A DNA stretch of 64,000 bases from an uncultured Clostridia bacterium (GTDB taxonomy: Bacteria > Bacillota > Clostridia > Christensenellales > Borkfalkiaceae), in contig CALVWR010000001.1 in the NCBI GenBank assembly GCA_944367565.1, positions 62,001 through 126,000 on the forward strand, written 5' to 3'. Position 1 is the stretch's first letter. The number at the start of each line of letters is the position of its first letter. The notes under the pieces are model-generated. The model made no database searches. It saw nothing but the letters and a program-made list of their open reading frames with translations, and was not told the origin of the DNA. Shown here piece by piece: positions 26,699 through 36,611 of the stretch. Both the position numbers and the translations under genes were made by a program.

Positions 26699-27690
26699 TA
26701 TTTCTTCAACGCCTCCGCATGACGGATACATGCCACAAAGTGATCGTCCTCCACTTCCACCAGCGGCGGTTCTCCCGCAGAACACGCTTCGCATTCTTCG
26801 GGACATCTTCCGCAAAAACGGCAGCCTTCCGGCGGATTGATGGGACTCGGCACCTCTCCTTTCAGATGAATACGTTCGCGGGTACAGTCGATATCGGTGT
26901 CGAAAATCGCGCTCATCAGCGCCTGTGTATACGGATGCACGGGGTTTTTGAAAATCTTATCGACACTCCCGTACTCCATCACTTTTCCCAGATACATCAC
27001 CACGACTCTGTCGCAAATGCGCTTTACCACCGCGAGATTGTGCGAAATAAAAAGATAGGTGATGTGATATTTTGCCTGCAGATCCATCAGCAGATTCAGA
27101 ATCTGCGCATGGACGGAAACGTCCAGGGCGGAAACGGGCTCGTCGCAGACCAGATACTCCGGCTTCAGAATCAACGCGCGCGCAATGCCGATCCGCTGTT
27201 TCTGTCCGCCGGAAAAATCCGAAGGATACCGGTCCAGATCCGCTTCCGAAAGTCCCACTTCCCGCAACATCGCCGCCGCTTCTTCCCGCATCTCTTCCCG
27301 CGTATAGCCGCCTTTGATGCGGAGCGGTTCGGATATGATATCGAATACGCTGAACCGCGGATTCAATGACGAAAAAGGATCCTGAAAGATCATCTGCATA
27401 TGGCGCCGTACTTCCTTGAGCTGCTTTTTGTTCATCGCCGTCAGCTCTTCGTCGCCGAAATAGATTTTTCCCGAATCGACCGCCTGCATCCCCAGCGTCG
27501 TGTTTGCCAGCGTGCTTTTTCCGCATCCGGATTCCCCGACCACGCCGAACGTTTCTCCGGGATAGATTTCCAAAGAAACATCGGTGACCGCTTTTACGAA
27601 TCTTCTCTGCTGAAAGGGAAAATCCTTCTTCACCGGAAAGGATACCGTCACATTCTCCAGTTTCAATAACGGTTTATCCGTTCTTGCCAT
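26698..27690 (-). CDS. oppF: Oligopeptide ABC transporter ATP-binding protein OppF
   Basis: A 330-residue ATPase. Walker A is GESGCGKST, the signature FSGGQKQR, Walker B LVCDEPVSALD and the switch His is in FISHN. The C-terminal oligopeptide-transporter tail contains the cysteine cluster C-R-F-C-G-R-C-P-E-E-C-E-A-C, which in this family can bind an iron-sulfur cluster or metal. AAGGAG precedes the ATG. It overlaps the end of oppD by 17 bp. With OppD it powers the OppB/OppC channel. The next gene downstream encodes a cysteine-degrading fusion, suggesting that imported peptides are used for amino-acid catabolism. Confidence 0.93.
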   Translation of the reverse strand: MARTDKPLLKLENVTVSFPVKKDFPFQQRRFVKAVTDVSLEIYPGETFGVVGESGCGKSTLANTTLGMQAVDSGKIYFGDEELTAMNKKQLKEVRRHMQMIFQDPFSSLNPRFSVFDIISEPLRIKGGYTREEMREEAAAMLREVGLSEADLDRYPSDFSGGQKQRIGIARALILKPEYLVCDEPVSALDVSVHAQILNLLMDLQAKYHITYLFISHNLAVVKRICDRVVVMYLGKVMEYGSVDKIFKNPVHPYTQALMSAIFDTDIDCTRERIHLKGEVPSPINPPEGCRFCGRCPEECEACSAGEPPLVEVEDDHFVACIRHAEALKK

Positions 27691-28696
27691 TTTTGATCTC
27701 CTTATAATTCCAGCAACGTACGCATCTGCCGCCTTTTAACGTTTCAAGCGGCGGCATCTGCTCCTTACACTTTTCCGTGGCATACTGACACCGCGGATGA
27801 AAATAACACCCCGACGGCTTCCTGATGGGGCTAGGCAACGAAGACGGAATCTGTACAAACCGTCCTCGCTCGTCATCGATCCTCGCGATCGCGCCGAGCA
27901 GGCCCATCGTGTACGGATGCAGCGGATTTTTGAACAGTTCGCGCGTCTTTGCCCGTTCCACGATCTTGCCGCAGTACATGACGTAAATTTCGTCCGCCAT
28001 ATGCATCACGATGGAAAGATCGTGCGTAATCAGCATCAGCGCCGTGTTGCGTTTTCTCTGCAGTTCCTTCAGCACGTCCAGCACCTGCGCCTGAATGGTT
28101 ACGTCCAGCGCCGTCGTGGGTTCGTCCGCAATGATCAGATTCGGATTGCACGCAAACGCCATCGCGATCAGCACCCTCTGGCGCATCCCCCCGGAAAGCT
28201 GATGCGGATACGCTTTATAACGCACTTCCGCGTCGCTGATTCCGACCAGCTTCAACGCCTCGATCGTACGGCGCTTCGCTTCCTTCTTTCGGTTCAGCCT
28301 CTTTCCGCGTTCGTCCGTCGCCCGATCGTCAAGATTGTGCGCAAGAAAAATTTCGTCGATCTGCTTGCCGATCGTCATGACGGGATTCAACGCCGTAAGC
28401 GCATCCTGAAAGATCATCGCCATATCCTTTCCGCGCACCTTCTGCATCTGTTTGTCGTTCAGATCGCGGATGTCTATGCCGCCCAGCATCAGCTTGTCGC
28501 ATCTGACAACGGCCGGCGGCGTGGAAAGCAGCTTCATCACGGCTAACGACGTCACGCTCTTTCCGCACCCCGATTCCCCCACGATCGCCGCGCATTTGCC
28601 TTCTTCAATTTCGATATCGATCCCCTCTACCGCGCGGACGATTCCCATCTCCGTCGGAAAGATCACCTTCAAATTTTTAACTTCCAGTGCGTTCAT
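27674..28696 (-). CDS. oppD: Oligopeptide ABC transporter ATP-binding protein OppD
   Basis: A 340-residue ATPase. Walker A reads [11 protein letters not shown], the signature LSGGMRQR, Walker [13 protein letters not shown] and the switch LITHDLS. The C-terminal tail has the family motif [17 protein letters not shown] and further cysteines. A short insert, [22 protein letters not shown], here noted at about residues 120-141, is highly charged. It overlaps oppC by ATGA. It forms the heterodimeric motor with OppF. Confidence 0.93.
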   Translation of the reverse strand: MNALEVKNLKVIFPTEMGIVRAVEGIDIEIEEGKCAAIVGESGCGKSVTSLAVMKLLSTPPAVVRCDKLMLGGIDIRDLNDKQMQKVRGKDMAMIFQDALTALNPVMTIGKQIDEIFLAHNLDDRATDERGKRLNRKKEAKRRTIEALKLVGISDAEVRYKAYPHQLSGGMRQRVLIAMAFACNPNLIIADEPTTALDVTIQAQVLDVLKELQRKRNTALMLITHDLSIVMHMADEIYVMYCGKIVERAKTRELFKNPLHPYTMGLLGAIARIDDERGRFVQIPSSLPSPIRKPSGCYFHPRCQYATEKCKEQMPPLETLKGGRCVRCWNYKEIKNGKNG

Positions 28697-29847
28697 CGTT
28701 CATCCCCCGCGTCCTGCTCTTTTTCCGCGTTTTCTCCGGACAGTTCGCTCTCTTCCGCAACCGAAGGCTCCACATAGACCGCCTCCGCAGGGACCAACGC
28801 GGGAACGCCCGTCGTCTGCTGCACGTCGGTATCCAGAATGACCGCAGGTTCTCCCGCATATTCTCCCTTCAGCTTGCTCTCTTCATCCATGGAAGAAAAT
28901 ACTTCGTCAAGATAGGTATTGTTCAGATGTTTGAATACCTTGATCATGCTGCTGCCTTTGCGCATTCTCGGATTGAGAATTTCTTCCAGCGCCAGCCCGA
29001 TCCGCATAAAGGAATAAACCGAAAGGAAAATCCCCACGCCCGGGGCGAGAATACTCCACCAGTGTCCGAAAAGCATACTTCCGCCGCTCTGTGCGTCCGC
29101 CAGCATCTTGCCCCAGCTGATCGCCGTCGGATTGCCGAGCCCCAGAAAGGAAAGTCCCGCTTCCGCGACCATGATCCCCGCGCTGGTCAGTGCCGTGCTC
29201 ATGATCAGAAGATTCGATACCGCCGGCAGAATGTGCCGCCACATGATATACCATTTGCTTGCGCCGGAAAGTTCCGCCGCTTTAACGTAATTCGCATTCT
29301 TGATGAGCATAACCTGCGAACGGATGACCCGCGCAAGTCCCGTCCAGCCGAACGCCGCAAAAACCAGCACGATCACGGCGTAACTCGTTCCCAACACGTT
29401 TGTCATCACGATGACGAGAGGCAAGGTGGGAATGACGAGCAGTACGTCCACGATCCGCATGATGACCGTATCCACCCAGCCGCCGAGATATCCCGCCGCT
29501 ACGCCCAGCAACGATCCGAGTACGGCGATCACGATTCCCGTAATCAACCCGATACTCAGTGAAGAACGCGTGCCGTAGATCAACATGGAAAAGATATCCT
29601 GTCCCGTAGTGATCGACGTGCCGAGCAGATGCTCCCACGAAGGCGTAAGTCCCTTTTCCGCCCTTTGGGTAACGTCATAGGGATCGTAAGGCGCAATGAG
29701 CGGAGCGAAAATCGCCAGAATTGCCAGAATCGCCACGATGATCAGTCCCACTCTGCCCTGTTTATGCTTCCACAGTTTTTTGAGAAATCCGCCGATTCCG
29801 AACGCCGCTCTTTTGAAAAACAATCCGATTTTCTTCAATACTTTCAT
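28693..29847 (-). CDS. oppC: Oligopeptide ABC transporter permease OppC with acidic C-terminal tail
   Basis: A 384-residue permease with an N-terminal cytoplasmic part, the OppC-type first segment 'GRVGLIIVAILAILAIFAPL', about five further membrane segments and the EAA loop KAAELSGASKWYIMWRHILP. About 85 residues after the last membrane segment (from RMRKGSSMIK to the end) form an acidic tail rich in Glu, Val and Ala that ordinary OppC proteins of about 300 residues lack. It overlaps oppB (ATGA at 29844-29847) and oppD (28693-28696). The tail's role is unknown. Confidence 0.9.
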   Translation of the reverse strand: MKVLKKIGLFFKRAAFGIGGFLKKLWKHKQGRVGLIIVAILAILAIFAPLIAPYDPYDVTQRAEKGLTPSWEHLLGTSITTGQDIFSMLIYGTRSSLSIGLITGIVIAVLGSLLGVAAGYLGGWVDTVIMRIVDVLLVIPTLPLVIVMTNVLGTSYAVIVLVFAAFGWTGLARVIRSQVMLIKNANYVKAAELSGASKWYIMWRHILPAVSNLLIMSTALTSAGIMVAEAGLSFLGLGNPTAISWGKMLADAQSGGSMLFGHWWSILAPGVGIFLSVYSFMRIGLALEEILNPRMRKGSSMIKVFKHLNNTYLDEVFSSMDEESKLKGEYAGEPAVILDTDVQQTTGVPALVPAEAVYVEPSVAEESELSGENAEKEQDAGDER

Positions 29848-30845
29848 CTGCGTTCCCCCAAGGTCACCCGCGGATCGAGCAGGCTGTACACAAAGTCGGT
29901 GAGCAGGTTCGCCACCAGCGCAAACGCCGACATAAAGATCATGATCCCCATCATCAGAGGATAATCGTTATTGCTGTTTGCCGTCAGAAACAGCGTTCCC
30001 ATGCCGTTCCAGTTGAAAATCTGTTCGATGACCACCGATCCGCCGATCAGTCCGCTCACATTCATACCGAATTGCGTCACGATGGGCAGCATGGCGTTGC
30101 GGAGCGTATGTCCGTAAATGACTTTATTGTTGGAAAGACCTTTCGCCTTTGCCGTCAGAATGAAATCGTCGCCCGAAACGGCGATGACGCTGTTTCTCGT
30201 GGACTGTGCGTAGGAAACGATGCCGCCGATCGCCATGGCGAAGATGGGCAGCGCCGCATTATACAGCACCGTGGAAATCGCGCCCCAGCTCCAATCGAAA
30301 CCGGAAACCATGTTCTGATCGGTGTACGCCGGGAAGATCTCCCATTCAAAGCCGAGATAAAACGACAAAATCAGCGCGATAAAGAACGCGGGCAGCGCCG
30401 TCGTGATGGTGGAAGCGTTCAAAAGCGCTTTATCCTGCCATCGTCCCCGCTTCCACGCCGCCATCGTTCCGATCAGAATACCGATGATCAGCGAGATCAG
30501 AAGATTGCTGACCGACAACACCAACGTCCACGGCAGACATTCCGCGATGCAATCGATGACCGCGGGTTTGCCCGTCTGATACGAATTGCCGAGATCGCCC
30601 TTGAAAAGATTCCCCATATAGCGGATATACTGTTCAAACGTGGAACCGTCCAGCCCGTACTCGATGCGGATCTGCTCTTTTACGTATTCATATTCCGCGT
30701 CGGACATCCCCGCGCTGCGCGCGGGATAAAACCGTTCCGCAGGGTCGGTGACGCCGATCCTCGGAATAAAAAAGCACAGCGTGACGACGATGAAAAATAT
30801 CAGAATCGTCAGTAAAATCCGTTTGATAACGTAAGATGCTTTCAT
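29844..30845 (-). CDS. oppB: Oligopeptide ABC transporter permease OppB
   Basis: A 333-residue membrane permease of the DppB/OppB type. It has the N-terminal segment 'VIKRILLTILIFFIVVTLCF', the periplasm-side domain with YGLDGSTFEQYIRYMGNLFKGDLG (two linked motifs), and the EAA loop 'TAKAKGLSNNKVIYGHTLRN'. It forms the translocation channel with OppC. One base separates its start from the oppA stop (at 30847), and it overlaps oppC by four bases, so the whole set is one transcription unit. Confidence 0.93.
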   Translation of the reverse strand: MKASYVIKRILLTILIFFIVVTLCFFIPRIGVTDPAERFYPARSAGMSDAEYEYVKEQIRIEYGLDGSTFEQYIRYMGNLFKGDLGNSYQTGKPAVIDCIAECLPWTLVLSVSNLLISLIIGILIGTMAAWKRGRWQDKALLNASTITTALPAFFIALILSFYLGFEWEIFPAYTDQNMVSGFDWSWGAISTVLYNAALPIFAMAIGGIVSYAQSTRNSVIAVSGDDFILTAKAKGLSNNKVIYGHTLRNAMLPIVTQFGMNVSGLIGGSVVIEQIFNWNGMGTLFLTANSNNDYPLMMGIMIFMSAFALVANLLTDFVYSLLDPRVTLGERR

Positions 30846-30846
30846 A

Positions 30847-32745
30847 TTACACCACCTTTTGGATTTGTTTCAGCGTGTCCTCGTTGAACACGGTCTCACC
30901 GGCAGACGCGGTGTAATTTGTGAATCTGTCGTCCCGCGCGACGGAAATCACGTTGGACGAATACACGGGTATCTTATAATACAGCTGTGCGATCATCACC
31001 TGCAGTTCGCGGATCAGACTGTATTTTTCATTCTCGTTGAGCGTTCCCTCCATTTCTCCGATTTTCTCGGTGAGCGCCGCGTCTGCAAGTCTGCCGTAAT
31101 TGGAGGACCGCGACGTGGAAATAAAGTGCGAATCGTACATCGTATCCACATTCGCCGCATTGAAGATCGTCGCCTGGAACGTCATATCGAAGTTCCCGGC
31201 AAACAGATATGTGTCTTCCGCCATGGAGCCTTCCGCCTTGTATTCCACCTCGATCCCGATTTTCTGGAATTGCTGCTGGAGATACGATACCAGCTCCAAC
31301 TCGCCCGGATTCGCCAGAATTTCATAGGAAATCCTGGTTCCGTTCAATAAACGGTACCCGTCGCCGTCCTTTTCCGGATACAAGCCGTCCAAAATGCGGT
31401 TTGCCTCTTCCAGACGGTTTTCATATCCGCTTTTACCGTCGCTTTCCCAAAGCGCGTCGGCAAAGATGTCGGACGCCGGATTATACATGGGATCGTTTTC
31501 CGATTGCGGCAGCATCAACCCCGCGGACGCGGTAGTCCCCGCACCGTTCAGAACGTTTCGGATGATATCCGACTGGTTGATCGCCAACGCGATCGCCTTT
31601 CTGAAATCGATATTTTTGAAAAGATCCCGCATCGGCGTGCGATACTGCTCCTGCGGATTGACGTTCAGCACCAACGTCTGGGACGCCGTGCCGCCTACGT
31701 TGGAAACATAGATGTCTTCCTCTTTTTCGAACAATTTCAGATAGTTGGAACTCATCGACGCATCCAGAATATCGATATGCCCTTTGAGCAACGCGTAAAT
31801 CGCCGTGTTCTGTTCCAGATACAACATGAACTTCAGCGTATCCACCTGATAAAGCGCGGAACCGTCCGCGGCTTTGAGATGATAGTCCGTGCCGCGGTTC
31901 TTCAGGACGATCATCTGACGACTGCTCTCTTCCAGCGTCCACGCCCCGCATCCGATCGGATTTTCGTACTGTTTCAGCACTTCGCCCGTCGCGTTGTCCT
32001 GCACCAGCTTCCCGTTTTCCGTAAGCGGCGCCCAAATGTGCTCCGGCAATATCAGAATCGTCGTAAACAGCATCGCAATCGCGCCCAACGCCTTCTTGAC
32101 GTGAAGATATAGCACGGTATCCTTTTCCGCTTCGGAAATTTGATATTTTCCTCCGCCGTTGTGATCGTATGTAAAAATACCCTGCCCGTACGTCTTGCCG
32201 TCCACCGTCTTGTTATGCAGAAAATCCGCCGTCCATGCCAGCGCGCCGGCATGCCCCGACCGCGTGTTGTCCGTGGCAATGTCAAACGTATAATAGACGT
32301 CCTCCACCGTCACCGGCTCGCCGTCGCTCCATGTCGCGTTGTCGTGAAGCGTTACCTTTACGACCATATAGTCTTTCTTATCGTCGGAATAATATCTTTC
32401 CACCTCGTCATAATCGATTTCCCCGTTGACTCTCATTTCGTTTCCTTCAAGATCGGTATAACACCAATCTTTCGCAAGGGATGGGAGATATTCGTTTGTT
32501 TCCGTATCCAGAGAAAATAACGTATTATAAATAAAACTCGCCACCGTCGGTGCAATGCCGTCCCTCGAACTCCACGGGAAAAACGTAGTCGGAAAGGCAG
32601 ACGATACATACCCCACGTACAGCGTGGAGCTCGTATCGTTGCGCCGTTCCGCAATGGAAGTTTTGCACCCCGTCGCCATGACCGTCGTCGCCGCAATGGT
32701 CGCCGTCAGAATCAGCAGGGTGATTTTTTTCATGATCTGTTTCAT
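30847..32745 (-). CDS. oppA: Oligopeptide-binding lipoprotein OppA (SBP family 5)
   Basis: A 632-residue extracellular binding protein. The signal peptide ends in the lipobox V-M-A-T-G-C. Family 5 features follow: 'PSLAKDWCYTDLEG', 'VTLHDNATWSDGEPVTVEDVY', 'FRKAIALAINQSDIIRNVLNG' and a long C-terminal lobe. I use the ATG at 32745, ten bases after AAGGA; a second ATG at 32733 is possible, and the frame back to 32832 has no ribosome-binding site. It should deliver peptides to OppBCDF. It follows the PNPOx-like gene after a structured 105-bp gap. Confidence 0.92.
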   Translation of the reverse strand: MKQIMKKITLLILTATIAATTVMATGCKTSIAERRNDTSSTLYVGYVSSAFPTTFFPWSSRDGIAPTVASFIYNTLFSLDTETNEYLPSLAKDWCYTDLEGNEMRVNGEIDYDEVERYYSDDKKDYMVVKVTLHDNATWSDGEPVTVEDVYYTFDIATDNTRSGHAGALAWTADFLHNKTVDGKTYGQGIFTYDHNGGGKYQISEAEKDTVLYLHVKKALGAIAMLFTTILILPEHIWAPLTENGKLVQDNATGEVLKQYENPIGCGAWTLEESSRQMIVLKNRGTDYHLKAADGSALYQVDTLKFMLYLEQNTAIYALLKGHIDILDASMSSNYLKLFEKEEDIYVSNVGGTASQTLVLNVNPQEQYRTPMRDLFKNIDFRKAIALAINQSDIIRNVLNGAGTTASAGLMLPQSENDPMYNPASDIFADALWESDGKSGYENRLEEANRILDGLYPEKDGDGYRLLNGTRISYEILANPGELELVSYLQQQFQKIGIEVEYKAEGSMAEDTYLFAGNFDMTFQATIFNAANVDTMYDSHFISTSRSSNYGRLADAALTEKIGEMEGTLNENEKYSLIRELQVMIAQLYYKIPVYSSNVISVARDDRFTNYTASAGETVFNEDTLKQIQKVV

Positions 32746-32762
32746 TCTGTATTTTTCCTTAA

Positions 32763-32830
32763 GGCCGGCAAAGTCCGTCTGCAACCCCGAATGCGTTCCG
32801 CATACAAAGCCGCATCCCTCCCCGCCGGCC
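32763..32830 (-). other. Structured leader between PNPOx-like gene and oppA
   Basis: GGCCGGC (32763-32769) pairs with GCCGGCC (32824-32830) to close a 54-base loop. That loop contains a smaller hairpin ATGCG-TTC-CGCAT (32791-32803). It lies just before the oppA ribosome-binding site on the minus strand. It may protect or modulate the oppA transcript. No known riboswitch pattern was recognised. Confidence 0.4.
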
Positions 32831-32850
32831 ATGAAAACGATTTTGTGTTA

Positions 32851-33516
32851 TTACTTTTCTTCCGGCATCGGATATTCCAATTTTACGCCGAATCCTTCCT
32901 TCGTCGCGCTGTTGTCGTAGATCTCTTCGATATCCATGACATACGCGGGATATTTGAGCCATCTCGTCATGTCCGGCGTGTGATACATATCGTGCTGCGC
33001 GTTGATGAACTGCTGATAAATTTCCCTCTTTCCCGATTCCGTTTCATCGTAAATATGCATCTTTCCGCGCACTTCGAAGGAAACCATCGGCGGCTGATAA
33101 AACATCAGCGTGGCTTCGGGATTTACTTTATAATTCGCATAAGAATGTTTCTTCGCCATTTCCAGCGATCCGATATGCGTGAAATCCACCCTGTCCTGTA
33201 CGTCCTCACCGTACATATACTTGATGAGAACGCCCAGACCGCGTTTGGAATATGTCTTGTCCTCCGGATCATACGACTTGATGTGCTTGATGTATGCTTC
33301 CAGCGTTTCTTCCAGATATTCCGGCTTCGGCATGAATCCGATCCCCTTGATGCTTCCGTTCAATCCCGCCGGACCGTTCGAAATAAACGTCGGATCATGC
33401 GAACAGAAGCTCAGAAACATCTTTTCAGGTGTAATCGGTTCGTCGTTGTAAATCTTCATAACCGCTTTTGCGCGGGTATTGAATGCCCAGTTAAAAAATG
33501 CTTTTGCTGATCTCAT
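32851..33516 (-). CDS. Pyridoxamine 5'-phosphate oxidase-like flavin-binding protein
   Basis: A 221-residue cytoplasmic protein. The middle and C-terminal parts resemble a PNPOx-like split barrel: 'PEATLMFYQPPMVSFEVRGKM' (given as two strands), then 'YQQFINAQHDMYHTPDM' and 'YPAYVMDIEEIYDN'. This fold usually binds FMN or F420 and acts as an oxidoreductase. The N-terminal half ('MKIYNDEPITPEKMFLSFCS', 'NGPAGLNGSIKGIGFMPKPE') is less familiar, so the assignment is tentative. AAGGAG precedes the ATG. It is first in the unit with oppA, after a strong hairpin upstream. A link to peptide use is inferred from position only. Confidence 0.5.
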   Translation of the reverse strand: MRSAKAFFNWAFNTRAKAVMKIYNDEPITPEKMFLSFCSHDPTFISNGPAGLNGSIKGIGFMPKPEYLEETLEAYIKHIKSYDPEDKTYSKRGLGVLIKYMYGEDVQDRVDFTHIGSLEMAKKHSYANYKVNPEATLMFYQPPMVSFEVRGKMHIYDETESGKREIYQQFINAQHDMYHTPDMTRWLKYPAYVMDIEEIYDNSATKEGFGVKLEYPMPEEK

Positions 33517-33596
33517 AAATCAAATCTCCTTATTTTTTTATACGCATCGTTTTGCCGCATATCGTAATGTATTGCGCCAAAACGCAGTGCGCTTTC

Positions 33597-33625
33597 GCAC
33601 GCGATCGCGGATTGCGATCGCGTGC
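33597..33625. terminator. Strong 12-bp hairpin, possible terminator
   Basis: GCACGCGATCGC and its exact complement GCGATCGCGTGC flank a five-base loop (GGATT). Outer GCGC sequences extend the structure. It lies between the repeat lipoprotein stop (33652) and the PNPOx-like gene start (33516) on the minus strand. A T-rich stretch (GCGTTTTGG) comes only about 12 bases later, so termination would be weak. Confidence 0.5.
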
Positions 33626-33651
33626 GGCGCAGATTGCCCTTGCTTTAAGAT

Positions 33652-35774
33652 TTATCCCTGCGGCGTCTCCTCGGCACTGCCGTTGCCGCCGAAAGATACG
33701 GTGATCTCCGTCGGCGCCGTGTCGCCGTCTACGATGAAGAATTCGGCAGTGATCGTGATCGGAAGGGACGTTATGCCGAACGCGCCGGACTTTGTGCCGG
33801 CATACGCACCTTCCGCTACGGTGAAGAAGGCGATCGTATTGCTGTCCGCGGAGATCTGAACGGCGTAAAATCCGCTCTCTTCATATCCGGTCCTTTCGCC
33901 CATAGCCCCCATGGCAAAGGTCGTCTTATAATCATAAGCGCCGTTCTGATACAGGCTCAGCGTAACGGTAAATTCCACAACACCGGGACCTGCCTCTTGT
34001 TCAACGGTAGTCGTAAGTGTCAAAGGATCGCCGGAAACGTCGGCTTTTACCATTTCCAGTTCTTTAGGCTCGCCGAACACCTTGATCTCAGCCGAAATAA
34101 TCCCGTCGCCCGTAGCCGTAACGGTTCCGAAAACATTGTTTTCTCCATCGGTGAGCGTCTTGACGCCGTCCTGATCGGCAACCGTTCCCTTTACGCTTTC
34201 AAAATTGCCCGTTTCAAATCCGTCGGCAAAATAATAGAAATTCCGTCGGCAACCGTAAGGAACACCGACTGATTCTGACTTTCATGCGAGACAATCGCCG
34301 AATATGCGCCGTTTTCCACCTCTAACGTCACAGGGGTGGCGACCAGCCACGTTTCCGTACCCGCGTCTTCGTCTACAACGGGGCTGGGCAGCGTCATCAT
34401 CGCGCTGACCGTCAAATTATCGGTAAATCTCAATGCGCCGTTTTCCATCACAAACGGAGAATTTTCCTTATCCGCAGGTGTTTCGTATACCAGCGCGCCG
34501 CCCGTTAACGACGCGATTACGCTGCCGGTGCAAGCCGCGGTATCCGTACCCGCTTTATAGATTTCGAATTTGATCCCGTCGCTGTCCGTAATAATCAGAT
34601 CGTAGGACAACGGCATTCCCATTCCGGAAAGATCAACCAGATAGCTGCCTACGAAAATATCAGCGGAAAGATTCATCGATACATCCACACGTTCGGCTTC
34701 CGCTCCCTCTTCCGGTTCGGAAACGATCATCTGACCGGAGAAAGTATTATTCGTATAATCGACCGAAGCCGTCACGCTTGTGCCTGCGGAAGAAATCAAC
34801 GTAACGTTATCCGTCGCCGCAGCGAAATCCACTTTATATGTGCCGTTTTCCGTATACACGAAATTCATCGGTCCCATGACGAATGCCGATTCGTAAGCAT
34901 AGCTTCCGTTTGCATAAACATCCAGCGTAAGCGTGTAATTCATTCCGGGTCTGCCAGTCGGTGCTTCTCCCTCAAACTTCATCGTCGGTTTGCTTACGTC
35001 CGCTTTTTCCATCTCGGTGCCTTCCGTCGTGAAGGCATCTTCTTCCACCGTCAGTTTGATTGTGCCGTTTTCTCCGCCCTGCACGCTGCCGTAATTATCG
35101 TTCCCTTCTATGGAAAGTGCCGTCATGCCCATTACCGAGCTCGCAGCGCCGCTCTGCAGGAACGTGAAGCCCGTTGCGAGATCCGTTTCCGGCATATACA
35201 TCGCAAACAGCGTGAACGAGTCTTCCTCCAGCGTCAGATACAGATCCGCCATGACCTCGGTCTCGTTCACCATAAAGTTCACTTCGGTAACGTAAACGTC
35301 GCTCTCCACGGGGATCACCTGCGGTTCTTCATAGTCCGCGATGGGTATCGCATAAATCGGCGCATCTTCCGACGCCGCGATGCCCGACGAACCGTATGTG
35401 ATCCTGTCGGTAAATTTCAGTCTTCCGTCGCTTTCCTTCGTGAAGTGCGTATTCGGCGTGCTGCCCGCCGTCACCGCCGCGCCGTCGACCGACGTATACA
35501 TCATCAGATACGACGTATCGGGCTTGCCGACCGTTCCCTGCGCTTTGTCGGAGGTAAATTCCTCTTCCGCGGAAAATTTAAACTTTCCGTCTTCCGTAAT
35601 ACGCAGATAAACGCTCATGTTCATATCGGATACGTAAATGCCGTAATCGCCCTTGACCGCATCGATATCCGCGTTTCCGCCACCCGGCGTGTTCGGATCG
35701 TTACACGCCGCCAGCCCGAAGGCAAGCACCGCCGCCATCACGACGGCAAGGATCGCTTTCCATGCTCTCTTCAT
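33652..35774 (-). pseudogene. Repeat-containing lipoprotein interrupted by a frameshift
   Basis: The first part (ATG at 35774 after AGGAG, lipobox G-L-A-A-C) reads to a TAA at 34191-34193. The second part continues in another frame from about 34235 down to the stop at 33652. Across the break the protein resumes as 'FADGFETGNFESVKGTVADQ' and runs into MFGEPKELEMVKADVSG, matching the earlier repeat 'MPETDLATGF' to 'GTEMEKADVSKP'. One missing base near 34228-34236 explains it. Repeats such as 'NGSYAYESAFVMGPM' and 'NGAYDYKTTFAMGAM' show a multi-domain beta protein of about 700 residues. It is secreted and anchored; function unknown. A sequencing error is possible. Confidence 0.7.
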
Positions 35775-35871
35775 ACTTTTTCTCCTTTTCTTTTTTTTTA
35801 TAAAATGCCGTTCCTTCGCCGGCTTTTTACCCGAGTTGCCGCATAAACGGGATTGTTTTGCCTTGCAAAAC

Positions 35872-35889
35872 AAAGGGGCGCGCCCCTTT
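35872..35889. terminator. Palindrome AAAGGGGCGCGCCCCTTT, probable end of the hut operon
   Basis: An 18-bp perfect palindrome lies between the fchA stop (35979) and the repeat lipoprotein start (35774). A second hairpin, GTTTTGC-CTT-GCAAAAC (35855-35871), follows at once on the minus strand. No long T run follows, so read-through is likely. Confidence 0.5.
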
Positions 35890-35978
35890 TCGACGTGAAA
35901 ACATCGTTCTTTCCGCCGGACCCGTATGTTGATTTTTTTGTTTCGTCTGCCATTTGAGCAACCGCGAAGATTTCCGCG

Positions 35979-36611
35979 TTATTCGAATTCGGCGGAAAGC
36001 TCCGCCATATGCAGAATCTCCCGTTCTCTGCACGCCGCAAGCCGCCGCATTTCCTCCGCCCGCGCCGTAACGTCCGCAACGAATTTTTCGTCCTTGATGC
36101 CGCCGAGATTGATTTTTACGTTGAGCAACGCGCCGTATACCGCCGCCTTTGCCAAAATGGCGGAAACCAATCCGTCGCTCAGCGCGTTTTTATTTCCGCG
36201 CCTGACGACCGCTTCGGATAAACCGAAGATTTCCAGCGCGAGTTCCGCCGTTTCCAGCGGCACCGTCGCCGCCGTCTTCAAGCCTTTCTGCATGGCTTCC
36301 CGACGTACCGCACGCTCCTCTTCGCTCTCCTTCGGCAGCCGGAGCGCCGCCATATACTGCGAAAAACTGTCGGTATCTTTCCGGATACACGCGCAAAGTC
36401 CGTCTTTCAGTTTTTCCGCGCGTTGGGCGATCTCTTTCATTTCCGCGCTTACGTCGGCATATTTTTCGCCGTCCGTCAGCTTCGCCACCATCGAGGCGAG
36501 CGCCGCCGACAACGCGCCTGCCAGCGCCGCTACGCTTCCGCCTCCCGGCGCGGGCGACGACGACGCCGTTTCCGCAAGAAATTCCTCTATACTGAGTTCG
36601 GTCAGATTCAT
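35979..36611 (-). CDS. fchA: Formimidoyl-THF cyclodeaminase
   Basis: A 210-residue protein of the FTCD_C family. It converts 5-formimino-THF to 5,10-methenyl-THF and ammonia, the last step of formimino-group transfer in histidine breakdown. The N-terminal SSSPAPGGGSVAALAGALSA glycine-rich motif (about residues 17-36) is diagnostic. Helical segments and a C-terminal 'NVKINLGGIKDEKF' follow. It overlaps ftcD by ATGA at 36608-36611 and is the last gene of the hut operon. In animals this activity is fused to the formiminotransferase; here the two are separate proteins. Confidence 0.92.
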   Translation of the reverse strand: MNLTELSIEEFLAETASSSPAPGGGSVAALAGALSAALASMVAKLTDGEKYADVSAEMKEIAQRAEKLKDGLCACIRKDTDSFSQYMAALRLPKESEEERAVRREAMQKGLKTAATVPLETAELALEIFGLSEAVVRRGNKNALSDGLVSAILAKAAVYGALLNVKINLGGIKDEKFVADVTARAEEMRRLAACREREILHMAELSAEFE

